From an uncultured Myxococcales bacterium (GTDB lineage Bacteria > Myxococcota_A > Bradymonadia > UBA7976 > UBA1532), in contig CAINDO010000353.1 of assembly GCA_903847385.1 (NCBI GenBank), positions 1 to 42,300 of the forward strand: a stretch of DNA of 42,300 nt. The letters are read 5' to 3'. The notes under the pieces are model-generated. The model saw only the letters and a program-made list of their open reading frames with translations, searched no databases and was not told the origin of the DNA. Numbering within the stretch: the stretch's first letter is position 1; each line of letters starts with the position of its first letter. The position numbers and the translations under genes were made by a program. Positions 8,322-17,346 of this stretch are shown piece by piece.

Positions 8322-9917
8322 ATGTTCCCGATCAAGGCCGGTGGCGCGCTCTTCGCGGTGTTTGCCACGCTCAGTGCTGCCCTCTACTTCCACCTCAGCG
8401 GCAGCATCGTCCAGCGCACGGAGGCCGACATCGGCGACCGCCTGCGGGTGGCGCAGCGGGCCGTCGACGGCTCGCGGCGGCTCAATGACTTCGCCCTCTC
8501 GGCCCGAACGGCCGAGGTCGCCGCGACGCCGGAGATCGCCGCGTCGCTGCTGACGCCACGGGACGCCCTCAAGACCGCCGAGGGCGCGCCGCTGAACGAC
8601 GACGACTTCCGCTACGAGATCCACAAGCAGGTCAACGAGCAGGTCGCCGCCTGGTCGACCCGCTTCGCCGCCCTGGCGGACGGCAAGGCCGAGGCCCGCA
8701 CGGTCTCCGCCGATTTCCGCCGCGAGAAGCCGGACCTCTTCTTCATCCTCGACGCCACCGGCGTCGGTGTCGCCCGTGCGGACGACAAGGCGTGGTTCGG
8801 GCCGGCCGAGGCCAACGTGGCCAAGGAGTTCCCGGCGGTCAACCAGGTGATCACGTCCGGCACGGCGCTCAACGACATCTGGATCGTCAAGGACGCCCCG
8901 ATGCACGTGGCCATCGAGCCGATCCGGGCGGGCGGCAAGGTCGCCGGTCTCGTGGTGCTCGGCACGCGCCTGACGGACGCCGAGGCGAAGCGTGATCAGG
9001 CCGCCGGCTACGGCGTGGCCTACTTCCTCGGTGAGCGCATCCGCAAGAGCTCGACGCTGGACACCGCCAACGAGACCGAGCTGAGCAAGATCGTCGGCGA
9101 GCGCAAGCTGTACGACAACGACGGTCGCGCGCTGATCGAGTTCGCCCTCGCCGGAGAGTCCTACATCGGCCTGGTCGGCAAGCTCGGCGGGCACCCGACG
9201 GCGCCCCAGGCCGGATTCCTGGTCTTCGCCAGCTCCACCGCCGCCAAGGCCCGCGCGCTCGAGGGCATCGGACTGATTCCCTTGCTGCTCCTCGCCGGCT
9301 TCGTGCTGGCCCTGGGCCTCATCCTGTTCTTCTTCCGGCAGTTCCTTCAGCCCTTCGAGGAGATCGACCAGGGTGTGGTCGAGATCATCAACGGCAACCT
9401 GGATCGCTGGTTCGAGGGCCCGGCGAAGCACCCCGCCGCCGGCCTCTCGCAGAACCTGAACGTGATGGTCTGCCAGCTGTCCGGCCGCCCGCTGCCCGAG
9501 GATGAGGACGAGGTCGGCCACACGAAGAGCCCGCACGGCGAGACCTGGGCCGAGGACCGGATGTTCATCGAGGAGCTCAGCGCCAGCGAGTTCGGCGTCC
9601 GCCCGGTGGACGCTGCGCAGGCCGCGGGCCCCGTCGGCGTGCCCTCGGACGCCAACTCTCAATCCGGCCTCGCGCCGGACATCCTCCGCCTCATCCGCGA
9701 GACCGAGGACTCCTATCGAAAGCGCCTGTTCCGCGAGTACACCGAGGCGTTGCGGGCCAACGGCGATCCCATCCAGGGCATCACGTTCGAGAAGTTCCAC
9801 GCGACGATTCAGTCGAACGCCGACCTTCTCCGCGAAAAGTACGGCGCCACGCAGGTCCGCTTCCTGATCCAGACGCGGGACGGCAAGGTCTCCCTCAAGC
9901 CCGTCCCCATCAAGTGA
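8322..9917 (+). CDS. Two-transmembrane sensor-like protein with conserved cytoplasmic C-terminal domain
   Basis: A 531-residue inner-membrane protein. A first membrane helix lies at about residues 4-24, followed by about 290 extracytoplasmic residues with a Cache-like layout (long helix, then strands such as DLFFILDATGVGVARADD and VAIEPIRAGGKVAGLVVLG). A second helix is at about 316-338, then FLQPFEEIDQGVVEIINGNLDRWF, which resembles the start of a HAMP segment. No kinase, cyclase, GGDEF or methyl-accepting domain follows. Instead there is an acidic linker and a roughly 80-residue terminal domain ending QVRFLIQTRDGKVSLKPVPIK, like the C-terminal domain named after Myxococcus MXAN_5187 (recalled, not searched). 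The RBS GGAGAAGGGG (8304-8313) sets the start. It heads a five-gene cluster. Confidence 0.75.
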   Translation: MFPIKAGGALFAVFATLSAALYFHLSGSIVQRTEADIGDRLRVAQRAVDGSRRLNDFALSARTAEVAATPEIAASLLTPRDALKTAEGAPLNDDDFRYEIHKQVNEQVAAWSTRFAALADGKAEARTVSADFRREKPDLFFILDATGVGVARADDKAWFGPAEANVAKEFPAVNQVITSGTALNDIWIVKDAPMHVAIEPIRAGGKVAGLVVLGTRLTDAEAKRDQAAGYGVAYFLGERIRKSSTLDTANETELSKIVGERKLYDNDGRALIEFALAGESYIGLVGKLGGHPTAPQAGFLVFASSTAAKARALEGIGLIPLLLLAGFVLALGLILFFFRQFLQPFEEIDQGVVEIINGNLDRWFEGPAKHPAAGLSQNLNVMVCQLSGRPLPEDEDEVGHTKSPHGETWAEDRMFIEELSASEFGVRPVDAAQAAGPVGVPSDANSQSGLAPDILRLIRETEDSYRKRLFREYTEALRANGDPIQGITFEKFHATIQSNADLLREKYGATQVRFLIQTRDGKVSLKPVPIK

Positions 9918-9938
9918 TTCGCGCCCGAGGTTGACCCG

Positions 9939-11123
9939 ATGACCACCGTCGCCACCGGCCTCGACCGACTCACCGCGGACGGCTTCTCCGCCCTGCGCGG
10001 GCGTCGCGTGGGGCTCGTCTGCCACCCGGCCAGCGTCGACGGGACGCTGGTGCACATCACGCAGCGCTGCCGGCAGGCCGGGGTGAACGTGGTCCGGTGT
10101 TTCGGACCCGAACACGGCATCTGGGCGGACGCCCAGGACATGATCAGCGTCGACGACGCAGACCACCGCGAGCCCATCACCGGCGCGCCCGTGCGCAGCC
10201 TCTACGGCGCCGACGAGGTCAGCCTCAGCCCGCGCCCCGAGGACCTCGCGGATCTGGATGTCCTGCTCATCGACCTGCAGGACATCGGCAGCCGGTACTA
10301 CACCTACATCTACACGGCGGCCCTCTGCGTGCGCGCCGCGACGCGCGCCGGCATCGAGGCCTGGGTGCTGGATCGGCCGAACCCGCTCGGAGGCGTCGAG
10401 GTCGAGGGGGGCATCACGCACCCCGACTTCCTGAGTTTCGTCGGGATGTGGCCGCTGCCCACCCGCCACGGGCTGACCATCGGCGAGGTCGTCGGTCTGA
10501 TCGCCGGGGAGCACGGCTTCGCCGAGTCGCTGAAGGTCGTCGAGACGACGGGGTGGCAGCGTGCCCAGCTCTTCGACGAGACGGGGCTGCCCTGGGTGCA
10601 GCCCTCGCCCAACATGCCGACGCTGGACACCGCGCTCGTCTACCCCGGCATGTGCCTCGTCGAGGGCACCAACCTGAGCGAGGGGCGGGGCGCCACGCGT
10701 CCGTTCGAGACCGTCGGCGCCGCGTTCATTCAGCCCTTCGATCTGGCGCGGGTCCTGACGGAGCGGGACCTCCCGGGTGTGGCCTTCCGGCCGCTCTACT
10801 TCCGCCCGACCTTTCACAAGTTCGGCGGACAGACCATCGGCGGCCTCGCGCTGCACGTCACGGACCGCCGCACGTTCCAGCCGCTGCGGGTGGGGCTGCA
10901 CTTCCTGGACGCCGTCCGGCGCCTCTACGGCCCGGCGCTGGAGTGGCGCAGCGAGGTCTACGAGTTCGTCCGCGATCGCCTCGCGATCGACCTGTTGTTC
11001 GGGGACACGCGCGGCCGGGAGACCATCGACGCCGGCGGCGAGCCGGACGCGCTCTGGCGGGCCTGGCAGGCCGAGGGTGAGGCCTTCGCCCCCGTTCGCC
11101 GCCGCGCCCTGAGGTACACGTGA
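9939..11123 (+). CDS. namZ: DUF1343/NamZ-family exo-beta-N-acetylmuramidase homologue
   Basis: The family (B. subtilis YbbC/NamZ, GH171) removes terminal N-acetylmuramic acid from peptidoglycan fragments. The 394 residues contain its hallmark segments in order: RRVGLVCHPAS, GPEHGIWADAQD, DVLLIDLQDIGSRYYTYIYT, VLDRPNPLGG, and EGTNLSEGRGATRPFE. No signal peptide is visible (start MTTVATGLDRLT), so the enzyme is probably cytoplasmic and acts on imported or recycled muropeptides, unlike exported members. It lies 21 bases after the 8322 gene and overlaps the next gene by four bases (GTGA). Family is firm; the muramidase activity is inferred from characterised relatives. Confidence 0.88.
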   Translation: MTTVATGLDRLTADGFSALRGRRVGLVCHPASVDGTLVHITQRCRQAGVNVVRCFGPEHGIWADAQDMISVDDADHREPITGAPVRSLYGADEVSLSPRPEDLADLDVLLIDLQDIGSRYYTYIYTAALCVRAATRAGIEAWVLDRPNPLGGVEVEGGITHPDFLSFVGMWPLPTRHGLTIGEVVGLIAGEHGFAESLKVVETTGWQRAQLFDETGLPWVQPSPNMPTLDTALVYPGMCLVEGTNLSEGRGATRPFETVGAAFIQPFDLARVLTERDLPGVAFRPLYFRPTFHKFGGQTIGGLALHVTDRRTFQPLRVGLHFLDAVRRLYGPALEWRSEVYEFVRDRLAIDLLFGDTRGRETIDAGGEPDALWRAWQAEGEAFAPVRRRALRYT

Positions 11124-11698
11124 AGCTGGCCTTCGTCGGCCCGGCGGGGGCCACGCCCGCGCGCCTCGAAGAGCTCCTCCTCGCGCTGGTGGACCGTCGC
11201 GGGGTGGACCACATCGTGCCGGTCGGCGCGGCGCAGGCCGAGGTGTCCGCCGTGCTGCGCGGCCGGGAGCGACGTTTTCCGCTCGAGGTCGCCTGGACTT
11301 CGAGCGAGTACCCCGACTTCGTGCTGGCCGCCGTGCTCGACGGCGTGGGCGCCAACCCGGCGCAGCCCGAGGAGCAGGCCCGGAATCAGCGCCTGGCCAA
11401 CGCGGTGCGCCGCCTCGGCAAGGGCGCCGCCCACCTCGAGACGCTCGGCACGCGTCGCATCGCCGTCGCGCAGGACGAGACCCTCGCGCCGACGGACGTC
11501 TCGATCGTGGTGGTGGCCGCGCCGGGACCCGGGCTCGACCGGCCGGCGGGGGGAGGCTCCGGCCGCTGCCGGCTGAGGCCCGGCGGTCTGACCTCCGAGG
11601 GGCGCCTCGTCGCGGCCGAAGTGGAGGAGGTCGCCGGCGTCCTCGAGGTCCGCTTCGTGGACGCGACGGGGGAAGCCATCCGCGTCGAGCGCATCTAG
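11120..11698 (+). CDS. Hypothetical protein, 192 aa
   Basis: Starts at a GTG overlapping the namZ stop (GTGA, 11120-11123). The N-terminus, MKLAFVGPAGATPARLEELLLALVDRRGVDHIVPVG, looks like the first beta-alpha-beta unit of an alpha/beta fold such as a Rossmann or calcineurin-like phosphoesterase, but I see no metal-binding motif. The middle is rich in charged helices and the end is strand-rich (AAEVEEVAGVLEVRFVDATG). I do not recognise the family. Tight coupling on both sides (eight bases to the next gene) supports it as a real gene. It may be functionally tied to namZ or to the NAD enzyme that follows. Confidence 0.7.
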   Translation: MKLAFVGPAGATPARLEELLLALVDRRGVDHIVPVGAAQAEVSAVLRGRERRFPLEVAWTSSEYPDFVLAAVLDGVGANPAQPEEQARNQRLANAVRRLGKGAAHLETLGTRRIAVAQDETLAPTDVSIVVVAAPGPGLDRPAGGGSGRCRLRPGGLTSEGRLVAAEVEEVAGVLEVRFVDATGEAIRVERI

Positions 11699-11706
11699 GC
11701 AGCGGC

Positions 11707-13134
11707 ATGGCACGCATCGCGCTCTACGGGGGGGCCTTCGATCCGCCCCACATGGCCCACGCCTTCGCGGTCACCTGGCTGCTGTCGCAGGTGGACGCGG
11801 TCTGGCTCGTCCCCACGGGTGAGCACGCTTTTGGCAAGCGCATGGTGCCATTCGCCCAGCGTGTCGAGATGCTGCGGCTGTCGTTGCGCCATTTCGAGCC
11901 GAAACGAGTCGACGTGTGCACGATTGAGTCCGAGCGCGCGGGGCCAAGCCTGACCTTCGACACGCTGAGCGCGCTGTCGACCCGGCACCCCGAGCACACG
12001 TTTCACTGGGTCATCGGGGCGGACAACCTGACGGAGGCCCACCGCTGGCACCGCTTCGAGGAGCTCGTCGCGACGTGGCGCATGTTCGTGCTCGGCCGAC
12101 CCGGACACGAGGCGGCGCTCGCCCGCTTCGAGCGCGCGCCGTGGGCGATCATCGGCCCGACGCTGCCGGACGTCTCGTCGAGCGCGCTCCGGGCGGCGCT
12201 GGCCGGCGAGGGCAGCCCCGAGGCGCTGCGCTGGATCGATCCCGAGGTGGCCACCGTCGCTCGACCACTGTACGACCTCCCGGGGGCGGGGCTCCCGCCG
12301 GTGTTCCTCGTGGGCGACGGCAACGTCGCTCGCGCGCTCCGGGTCGCGCTGGCGGCGGCCCGCATCCCCCTCGCGGGCCAGTGGGCGCGCCGTGATGGTG
12401 CGCTGCCGGCGCGCTTGACGGGCGCCGGGATCGTGGTGCTCTGCGTGACGGACGCCGCGGTGTCCGGCGTGGCCGCGCGCCTCGCTCGCGAGACCCGGTT
12501 CGAGCCGGGCACGACCGTGTTGCACTGCGCCGCGAGGCTCGGCGTCGAGGTGCTGGCGCCGCTGGCGGACCGCGGCCTCCACCTGGGGTCGCTGCACCCG
12601 CTCCAGTCCCTGCGGGAGCCGGACCGGGCCGCCAATCTGCTGCGCGGCGCGTTCTTCGGCATCGAGGGAGAGGCCGAGGCGCGCACCGTCGCCACACGCC
12701 TCGCCAAGGCCATGGGCGGGCGGCCCGTCGAGGTCCCCGCGGGCGGCAAGCCGGCCTACCATGCGGCGGCCGTGTTCAGCGGGAACTTCGCCGTGACCCT
12801 GATGGCCGGCGGGGTCGCGCTGCTCGAGAGCCTCGGCTTCGACGAGACCCAGGCCCGCGGCCTGCTCCTGCCCCTCCTGCGCGGGACGCTGGCCAATCTG
12901 GACGCCGGGCCGGCCCAGACCGCGCTGACGGGCCCCTTCGCCCGCGGTGATCTGGGGGCCGTGCGCGCCCACATCGAGGCCCTGGCCGACCGCGCCCCGG
13001 GCTTCCTCGAGGCTTACCGCGCGCTCGCCCGCGCCACGGCGTGCTGGCTCGGCTGGTCGCCGGCCCGCGTCGCCGGGCTCGAGGCCGCGCTCACGCAGAC
13101 GCAGATCCCCGACTCCGAGGAGAGCCCGCCTTGA
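11707..13134 (+). CDS. nadD: Fusion: nicotinate-nucleotide adenylyltransferase (NadD) plus Rossmann/DUF2520 dehydrogenase-like protein
   Basis: A single uninterrupted 475-residue frame holds two whole domains. Residues 1-195 are a NadD nucleotidyltransferase, making deamido-NAD from nicotinate mononucleotide and ATP: GGAFDPPHMAH (8-18), GADN (104-107) and SSSALR (157-162). Residues 198-465 are a separate Rossmann protein: VFLVGDGNVARAL (199-211) for dinucleotide binding, then the DUF2520 signature with SLHPLQSL, KPAYHAAAVFSGNF, PLLRGTLAN and ALTGPFARGD. DUF2520 proteins are usually stand-alone and resemble ketopantoate reductase and F420-dependent reductases. A GTG at 12301 could be an internal start for the second domain, but no stop separates them. 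The start is ATG 11707. The gene overlaps the next by TTGA. Confidence 0.9.
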   Translation: MARIALYGGAFDPPHMAHAFAVTWLLSQVDAVWLVPTGEHAFGKRMVPFAQRVEMLRLSLRHFEPKRVDVCTIESERAGPSLTFDTLSALSTRHPEHTFHWVIGADNLTEAHRWHRFEELVATWRMFVLGRPGHEAALARFERAPWAIIGPTLPDVSSSALRAALAGEGSPEALRWIDPEVATVARPLYDLPGAGLPPVFLVGDGNVARALRVALAAARIPLAGQWARRDGALPARLTGAGIVVLCVTDAAVSGVAARLARETRFEPGTTVLHCAARLGVEVLAPLADRGLHLGSLHPLQSLREPDRAANLLRGAFFGIEGEAEARTVATRLAKAMGGRPVEVPAGGKPAYHAAAVFSGNFAVTLMAGGVALLESLGFDETQARGLLLPLLRGTLANLDAGPAQTALTGPFARGDLGAVRAHIEALADRAPGFLEAYRALARATACWLGWSPARVAGLEAALTQTQIPDSEESPP

Positions 13135-14771
13135 CCACTGCGCGTCGCCGTCTGCTGATCGTCCACGACGACGGTGCCATCCGCCTCTCCCTCATGCGGA
13201 CGTTCGAGAACGCCGGCTGGGGCACGCAGGGCGTCCGGACGCACGTCGGCGCGGAGACGTGGTTGAACGAGGGCAATACGGTCAACGCCATCCTGCTCTC
13301 CTGGGATCTGCCCGAGCAGGGCGCGCCGATGCTGCTGCTGTCGCTCAACAACCGCGCGCTGGACGACCGTCCGGCCATCCTCGCCTACGCGGCGAAGTGG
13401 GCGCTCGACGACCTGCAGCGGGCCGTTCAACTCGGCGCAGACGGCATCCTGCGCACGCCGCTGTCTCTGGAGTCCGTGGCCGCGGACCTGGACGCGCTGG
13501 AGAAGAACGGCGAGACGCGCTCCCGCCGCGCGCTGCTGGACCAGGCCGCCGAGGCGCTCCTTCGACCCGTCGAGTTCATCATCGACGAGGACGCCGAGCG
13601 CGTGGAACAGAACCGGCAATGGGTCGACGAGATGCGCTCCATGGCCGGCAACCTGCGTGACTTCCTGCGCCGCATCCGGGGTCTGGACGCCGAGGAGGAT
13701 CCCGTCGACGTCGCCTGGCTGCGGACGCTCGTCGACTCGATGCGCCAGGCGGAGAACAACGTGGACATGGGGCGCCTGCGGGCGCTCATCCAGTCCGACG
13801 CGTGGAACGACCAGATCGACGAGGTCACGCGCCGCCGCCTGATGCAGATGTTCAACCGGCGCACCGAGGCCGAGCTGCGTGTCGATCTCGAGCGACTGCG
13901 CAAGCTCTTCGGTCCGGAGCTGACCAACGGCCGCGGCCTGGACGTCGAGCGGCTGCGGGTGCTCCTGGACCGTCCCCAGGCGGAACAGGCGTTCGACGCA
14001 TCGACCCGTGAGCGCCTGCTCGGCCTGCGCGGCCGGGACTGGCGGACTGTCGTCGACTACGTGCAGCTCGAGGACCTCAAGGCCCGGTTCGGGCGCAAGG
14101 CCTCGGACACGAACGTGGACAAGGACCGCATGCGCGGCCTGATCCGCGCCGAGGAAGAGGAAGAGGTCGGCCTGTCGCCGGAGGAGCAGATGCGCCTCCA
14201 GCTCACGATGGCCATGATGTTCCGGGTCCGCAACGACGAGGATCGCGGCAAGCTCGTGGACCGCTTGCGCGGCGCGCATGGCAACGACGGCCGCACGGCG
14301 CTCAAGCTGAAGGGCATGCTCTCGGAGATGTCCGAGGAGCGCACCATCCAGATGCTGCGGTCGAAGATGGGCGTCTCGCCGGACGGCGCGACCCCCAACG
14401 ACGTGATGAAGCTGTTGAGCAAGAACGACCTGGACTCGTCCATCTTCGGCGTGGCGGAGGTGCCCGACGAGCACCCGGACTCGGTGCCGCTGCTCAACGA
14501 GATCGGCATGCGCCTGAAGCGCGCCCAGCGGTGGGAGGAAGCGTCCGAGCACTACGAGCGCGCCCTCGACATCATGCCCAAGGAGCCGGGTCTGCTCTTC
14601 AACTTCGCCCGGCTGAAGTTCGACCTCGGGGAGGCCGAGGCCGCCCTGAAGCTGGTCAACCGCATGGACGCGGAGTCGCAGAGTCAGACGCCCGTGCGCA
14701 CGCTCCGCGGCGCCATCGAGCGTCAGCTCGCGGCACAGCGCGACAACCCGAACGACAGCAAGGGCGGCTGA
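13131..14771 (+). CDS. Receiver-like domain protein with helical middle and C-terminal TPR
   Basis: Starts at a TTG overlapping the nadD stop (TTGA, 13131-13134); the open frame further upstream is shadow. The 546-residue protein begins with a CheY-like fold: LLIVHDD (acidic pair), Asp59 in LLSWDLPEQG at the phospho-acceptor place, and GADGILRTPLS, where Arg108 replaces the conserved Lys. It may be a degenerate or unphosphorylated receiver. Residues of about 120-430 are highly charged and helical, with repeated 'vDveRLR.L' patterns (about 190-310) suggesting a repeat or coiled-coil scaffold. The C-terminus, IGMRLKRAQRWEEASEHYERALDIMPKEPGLLFNFARLKFDLGEAEAAL, is a TPR pair. No DNA-binding or enzymatic output is seen, so a protein-interaction role is likely. 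Confidence 0.8.
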   Translation: MTTARRRLLIVHDDGAIRLSLMRTFENAGWGTQGVRTHVGAETWLNEGNTVNAILLSWDLPEQGAPMLLLSLNNRALDDRPAILAYAAKWALDDLQRAVQLGADGILRTPLSLESVAADLDALEKNGETRSRRALLDQAAEALLRPVEFIIDEDAERVEQNRQWVDEMRSMAGNLRDFLRRIRGLDAEEDPVDVAWLRTLVDSMRQAENNVDMGRLRALIQSDAWNDQIDEVTRRRLMQMFNRRTEAELRVDLERLRKLFGPELTNGRGLDVERLRVLLDRPQAEQAFDASTRERLLGLRGRDWRTVVDYVQLEDLKARFGRKASDTNVDKDRMRGLIRAEEEEEVGLSPEEQMRLQLTMAMMFRVRNDEDRGKLVDRLRGAHGNDGRTALKLKGMLSEMSEERTIQMLRSKMGVSPDGATPNDVMKLLSKNDLDSSIFGVAEVPDEHPDSVPLLNEIGMRLKRAQRWEEASEHYERALDIMPKEPGLLFNFARLKFDLGEAEAALKLVNRMDAESQSQTPVRTLRGAIERQLAAQRDNPNDSKGG

Positions 14772-14781
14772 CCGCCGGTGC

Positions 14782-17340
14782 TCAGTCCCGGTCGAGCGTG
14801 AGGCTCAGCTCGCCGTCGAGGACGTCGATCCAGACGCGGTCGCCGCGCTGGAAGGCGCCCGACAGGATCTTCTCGGCGAGGCGGCCCTCGATCTCGCGCC
14901 CGATGGTCTGACGCATCGGTCGTGCACCCAGGCGGGCGTCGAAGCCGCCGCGCTCCATCAGGAGCTCCAGGGCGGCCGGGGCGACGCGGAAGTCGATGCC
15001 GCGCTCGGTCCGCAGCAGCGCCGCGCGCTCGCGCAGGATCAACGCCGCGATCTCGCGGACCTCGCCGGGGGTCAGCGGGTGGAAGACGACCCGCGACTCG
15101 ATGCGGTTCCACAGCTCCGGCGGGAACGTGGTCCGCGCCTTCTGGAGCACGGCCTGCTGCGCCTGCGTGCGCGCCGTCTCGGCGTCGCCGGCGCCCGAGA
15201 AGCCGATGCGGCGGTCGGTCGACGCGTGGAAAGCGTCCGAGCCCAGGTTGCTCGTCAGGATGACCACCGTGTTCGAGAAGTCGATGGTCCGCCCGCGGCC
15301 GTCCGTCAGGCGGCCCTCGTCCAGGATCTGCAGCAGCAGGTTCCAGACCTCGCGGTGGCTCTTCTCGATCTCGTCGAAGAGCACCACCTGGTAGGGCCTG
15401 CGGCGGATGGCCTCGGTGAGCTGCCCGCCCTCGGTGTGGCCCACGTAGCCCGGCGGCGCGCCGATGAGTCGGGAGACGCTGTGTGACTCCAGGAACTCGC
15501 TCATGTCGAAGCGCAGGAGGGCTTCGGCCGTGCCGAAGAGGAACTCGGCGAGCGCCTTGACGACCTCGGTCTTGCCGACGCCGGTGGAGCCGAGGAACAG
15601 GAACGAACCGATCGGGCGACGGCCCGCGAACCCGGCCAGGTTGCGGCGGATCGTCTCTGCGACCGCCGTGAGCGCCGGCCGCTGGCCGATGACCCGCTCC
15701 CCGAGGCGGTTCTCCATCTCGAGGTAGCGCTGCGGGTCGTCCACCAGCAGGTGCTCCTGGGGCACCCGTGCCGTCCGCGAGACCACCTGCGCGATGGTCC
15801 GGCGGTCGACCCGGCGCGTCTCGCGGCGCGCGATGGCCCCGGCGAGATCGAGCAGGTTGATGGCGCGATCGGGATCACGGCGTTCGTGCAGGTATCGCCG
15901 CCCCAGCCGCACTGCGGTCTCGAGGGCCTCGGGGGCGTACTCGACGCCGTGGTGGGCGGCGTAGCGGTCGACCACGCCGCGCAGGATCTCGACCGTGGTC
16001 GGGATGTCCGGCTCGTCCACGTAGACCGGGCTGAAGCGACGCTCCAGGGCCGGGTCCGTCTCGACGTGTTTGCGGAACTCCTCGACCGTGGTGGCGCCGA
16101 TGCAGGGGAACTGCCCGCGCGCCAGGGCCGACTTGAGCTCGTTCGCCGCGTCGTGGGCGCCGTCCCCGCCGCCGGCGCCGATCAGCGTGTGGATCTCGTC
16201 GATGAAGATCACCACCGCGCCGTCCGCCTGACGGACCTCTTCCTGAAGGCCGCGGAGGCGCTCGGCGAGGGAGCCGCGCAGGTGCGTGCCGGCCAGGATG
16301 GCGCCGACGTCGATCTGGATCAGCACGCGATCCGGCGTGCCGCCGCGGCGTTTGTGGTCCTGGACCATGCGCAGGGCGATGCCCTCGGCGATGGCCGTCT
16401 TGCCCACGCCGGGATCGCCGAGCAGGCAGGGGTTGTTGCTGCGGCGCTTGTTGAGGATGTCGATGCAGGCTTCGACCTCGCGATCGCGCCCGAGCACGGG
16501 GTCGATGCGGTCCAGCCAGGCCAGGTGGCTCAGGTTGCGGCCGAGCATGTTCAGGTAGCGGAACCGCTCGCGGTTCAGGATGAACGGGCTCGGCGTGTCC
16601 TCGGGCAGGGGCTTGCCGCTGCGCGGGCCGCCCAGGGCAGGGGGCAGGGCCGCCGGGGGCGGGCTCGACTTGTCGCTCGCGCGCCGGCCGAGGCGTCGCC
16701 TCTCCGGGCCGCGGGCGACCTGCGGCTGCACCCGCGGATGGTTCGAGGTCTGCGTCGCCGTGGTCGAGACCGTCACGCTCACGGTCTCGCGGCCGTCCAT
16801 CGAGTCGCTCGGGCGGGCGTCGCCGTGGGGCGTCTCGCCGTGCAGCGTCTCGCCATCGCGCGCCTCGACCTGCTCGGGGACCGCGGTCATCTCGGCCGTG
16901 TCGGCGGCGGGGGTGCGGCGCTCGATGCGCGGGGGCACGCCGTCGATCAGCACGTGGAGGACGGCCCGGCGCAGGTCGACGACGTCGACGTCCGCGCGCT
17001 CGAGCAGGCGACAGGCGAAGGAGCGGGTCATCCGCGTGACCGCCGCCAGCATGTGCAGGCAGTCGACCTGGCGGTCGCCGTACTCCTTGGCCACCTGACC
17101 GGCGCGCGTGGCGAGCTGGCGCAGGGTGTCCTCGGGTTCGCGCTCGATCAGCTCGATGCGCGACAGGAGATACTGCTCGTTCACCCCGCGTTCACTCAGC
17201 AGCGCGGCGGCGAGGTTCGGCACGGTGAACAGCGCCAGCAGCACGTGGGCGCTGGAGGGGGGCTGGCCGCTCTCGGAGGCGATGTGGGCCGATTGCGACA
17301 GGACCTGGCGCAACTCGGCGCTCTGCACGACAGGGTTCAA
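14782..17340 (-). CDS. ClpA/ClpC-type AAA+ unfoldase (ATP-dependent Clp protease ATPase subunit)
   Basis: An 852-residue Hsp100 protein. Residues 5-135 are a Clp N-domain of two repeats. A roughly 120-residue Pro/Ser/Arg-rich linker (135-255) follows and is unusually long. D1 has Walker A GDPGVGKT (308-315) and Walker B Asp381-Glu382; D2 has Walker A GSTGVGKT (584-591) and Asp656-Glu657, then the Clp C-terminal domain. No ClpB/ClpC coiled-coil middle domain is present. IGF at 712-714, placed in D2 like the IGL/IGF loop that docks on ClpP, suggests a protease partner, making this ClpA-like rather than a ClpB disaggregase. The first possible start in frame is TTG 17340; GTG 17328 is an alternative. 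No clpS or clpP is nearby. It is convergent with the receiver/TPR gene (10-base gap). Confidence 0.88.
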   Translation of the reverse strand: MNPVVQSAELRQVLSQSAHIASESGQPPSSAHVLLALFTVPNLAAALLSERGVNEQYLLSRIELIEREPEDTLRQLATRAGQVAKEYGDRQVDCLHMLAAVTRMTRSFACRLLERADVDVVDLRRAVLHVLIDGVPPRIERRTPAADTAEMTAVPEQVEARDGETLHGETPHGDARPSDSMDGRETVSVTVSTTATQTSNHPRVQPQVARGPERRRLGRRASDKSSPPPAALPPALGGPRSGKPLPEDTPSPFILNRERFRYLNMLGRNLSHLAWLDRIDPVLGRDREVEACIDILNKRRSNNPCLLGDPGVGKTAIAEGIALRMVQDHKRRGGTPDRVLIQIDVGAILAGTHLRGSLAERLRGLQEEVRQADGAVVIFIDEIHTLIGAGGGDGAHDAANELKSALARGQFPCIGATTVEEFRKHVETDPALERRFSPVYVDEPDIPTTVEILRGVVDRYAAHHGVEYAPEALETAVRLGRRYLHERRDPDRAINLLDLAGAIARRETRRVDRRTIAQVVSRTARVPQEHLLVDDPQRYLEMENRLGERVIGQRPALTAVAETIRRNLAGFAGRRPIGSFLFLGSTGVGKTEVVKALAEFLFGTAEALLRFDMSEFLESHSVSRLIGAPPGYVGHTEGGQLTEAIRRRPYQVVLFDEIEKSHREVWNLLLQILDEGRLTDGRGRTIDFSNTVVILTSNLGSDAFHASTDRRIGFSGAGDAETARTQAQQAVLQKARTTFPPELWNRIESRVVFHPLTPGEVREIAALILRERAALLRTERGIDFRVAPAALELLMERGGFDARLGARPMRQTIGREIEGRLAEKILSGAFQRGDRVWIDVLDGELSLTLDRD

Positions 17341-17346
17341 GAGGAA

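Noticed and set aside
8211..11717. A 1168-codon open frame on the minus strand opposite the sensor and namZ genes
   Set aside because: It lies opposite genes with clear family motifs, its own translation is low-complexity Arg/Ala/Gly-rich with no recognisable domain, and such frames are expected in high-GC DNA.
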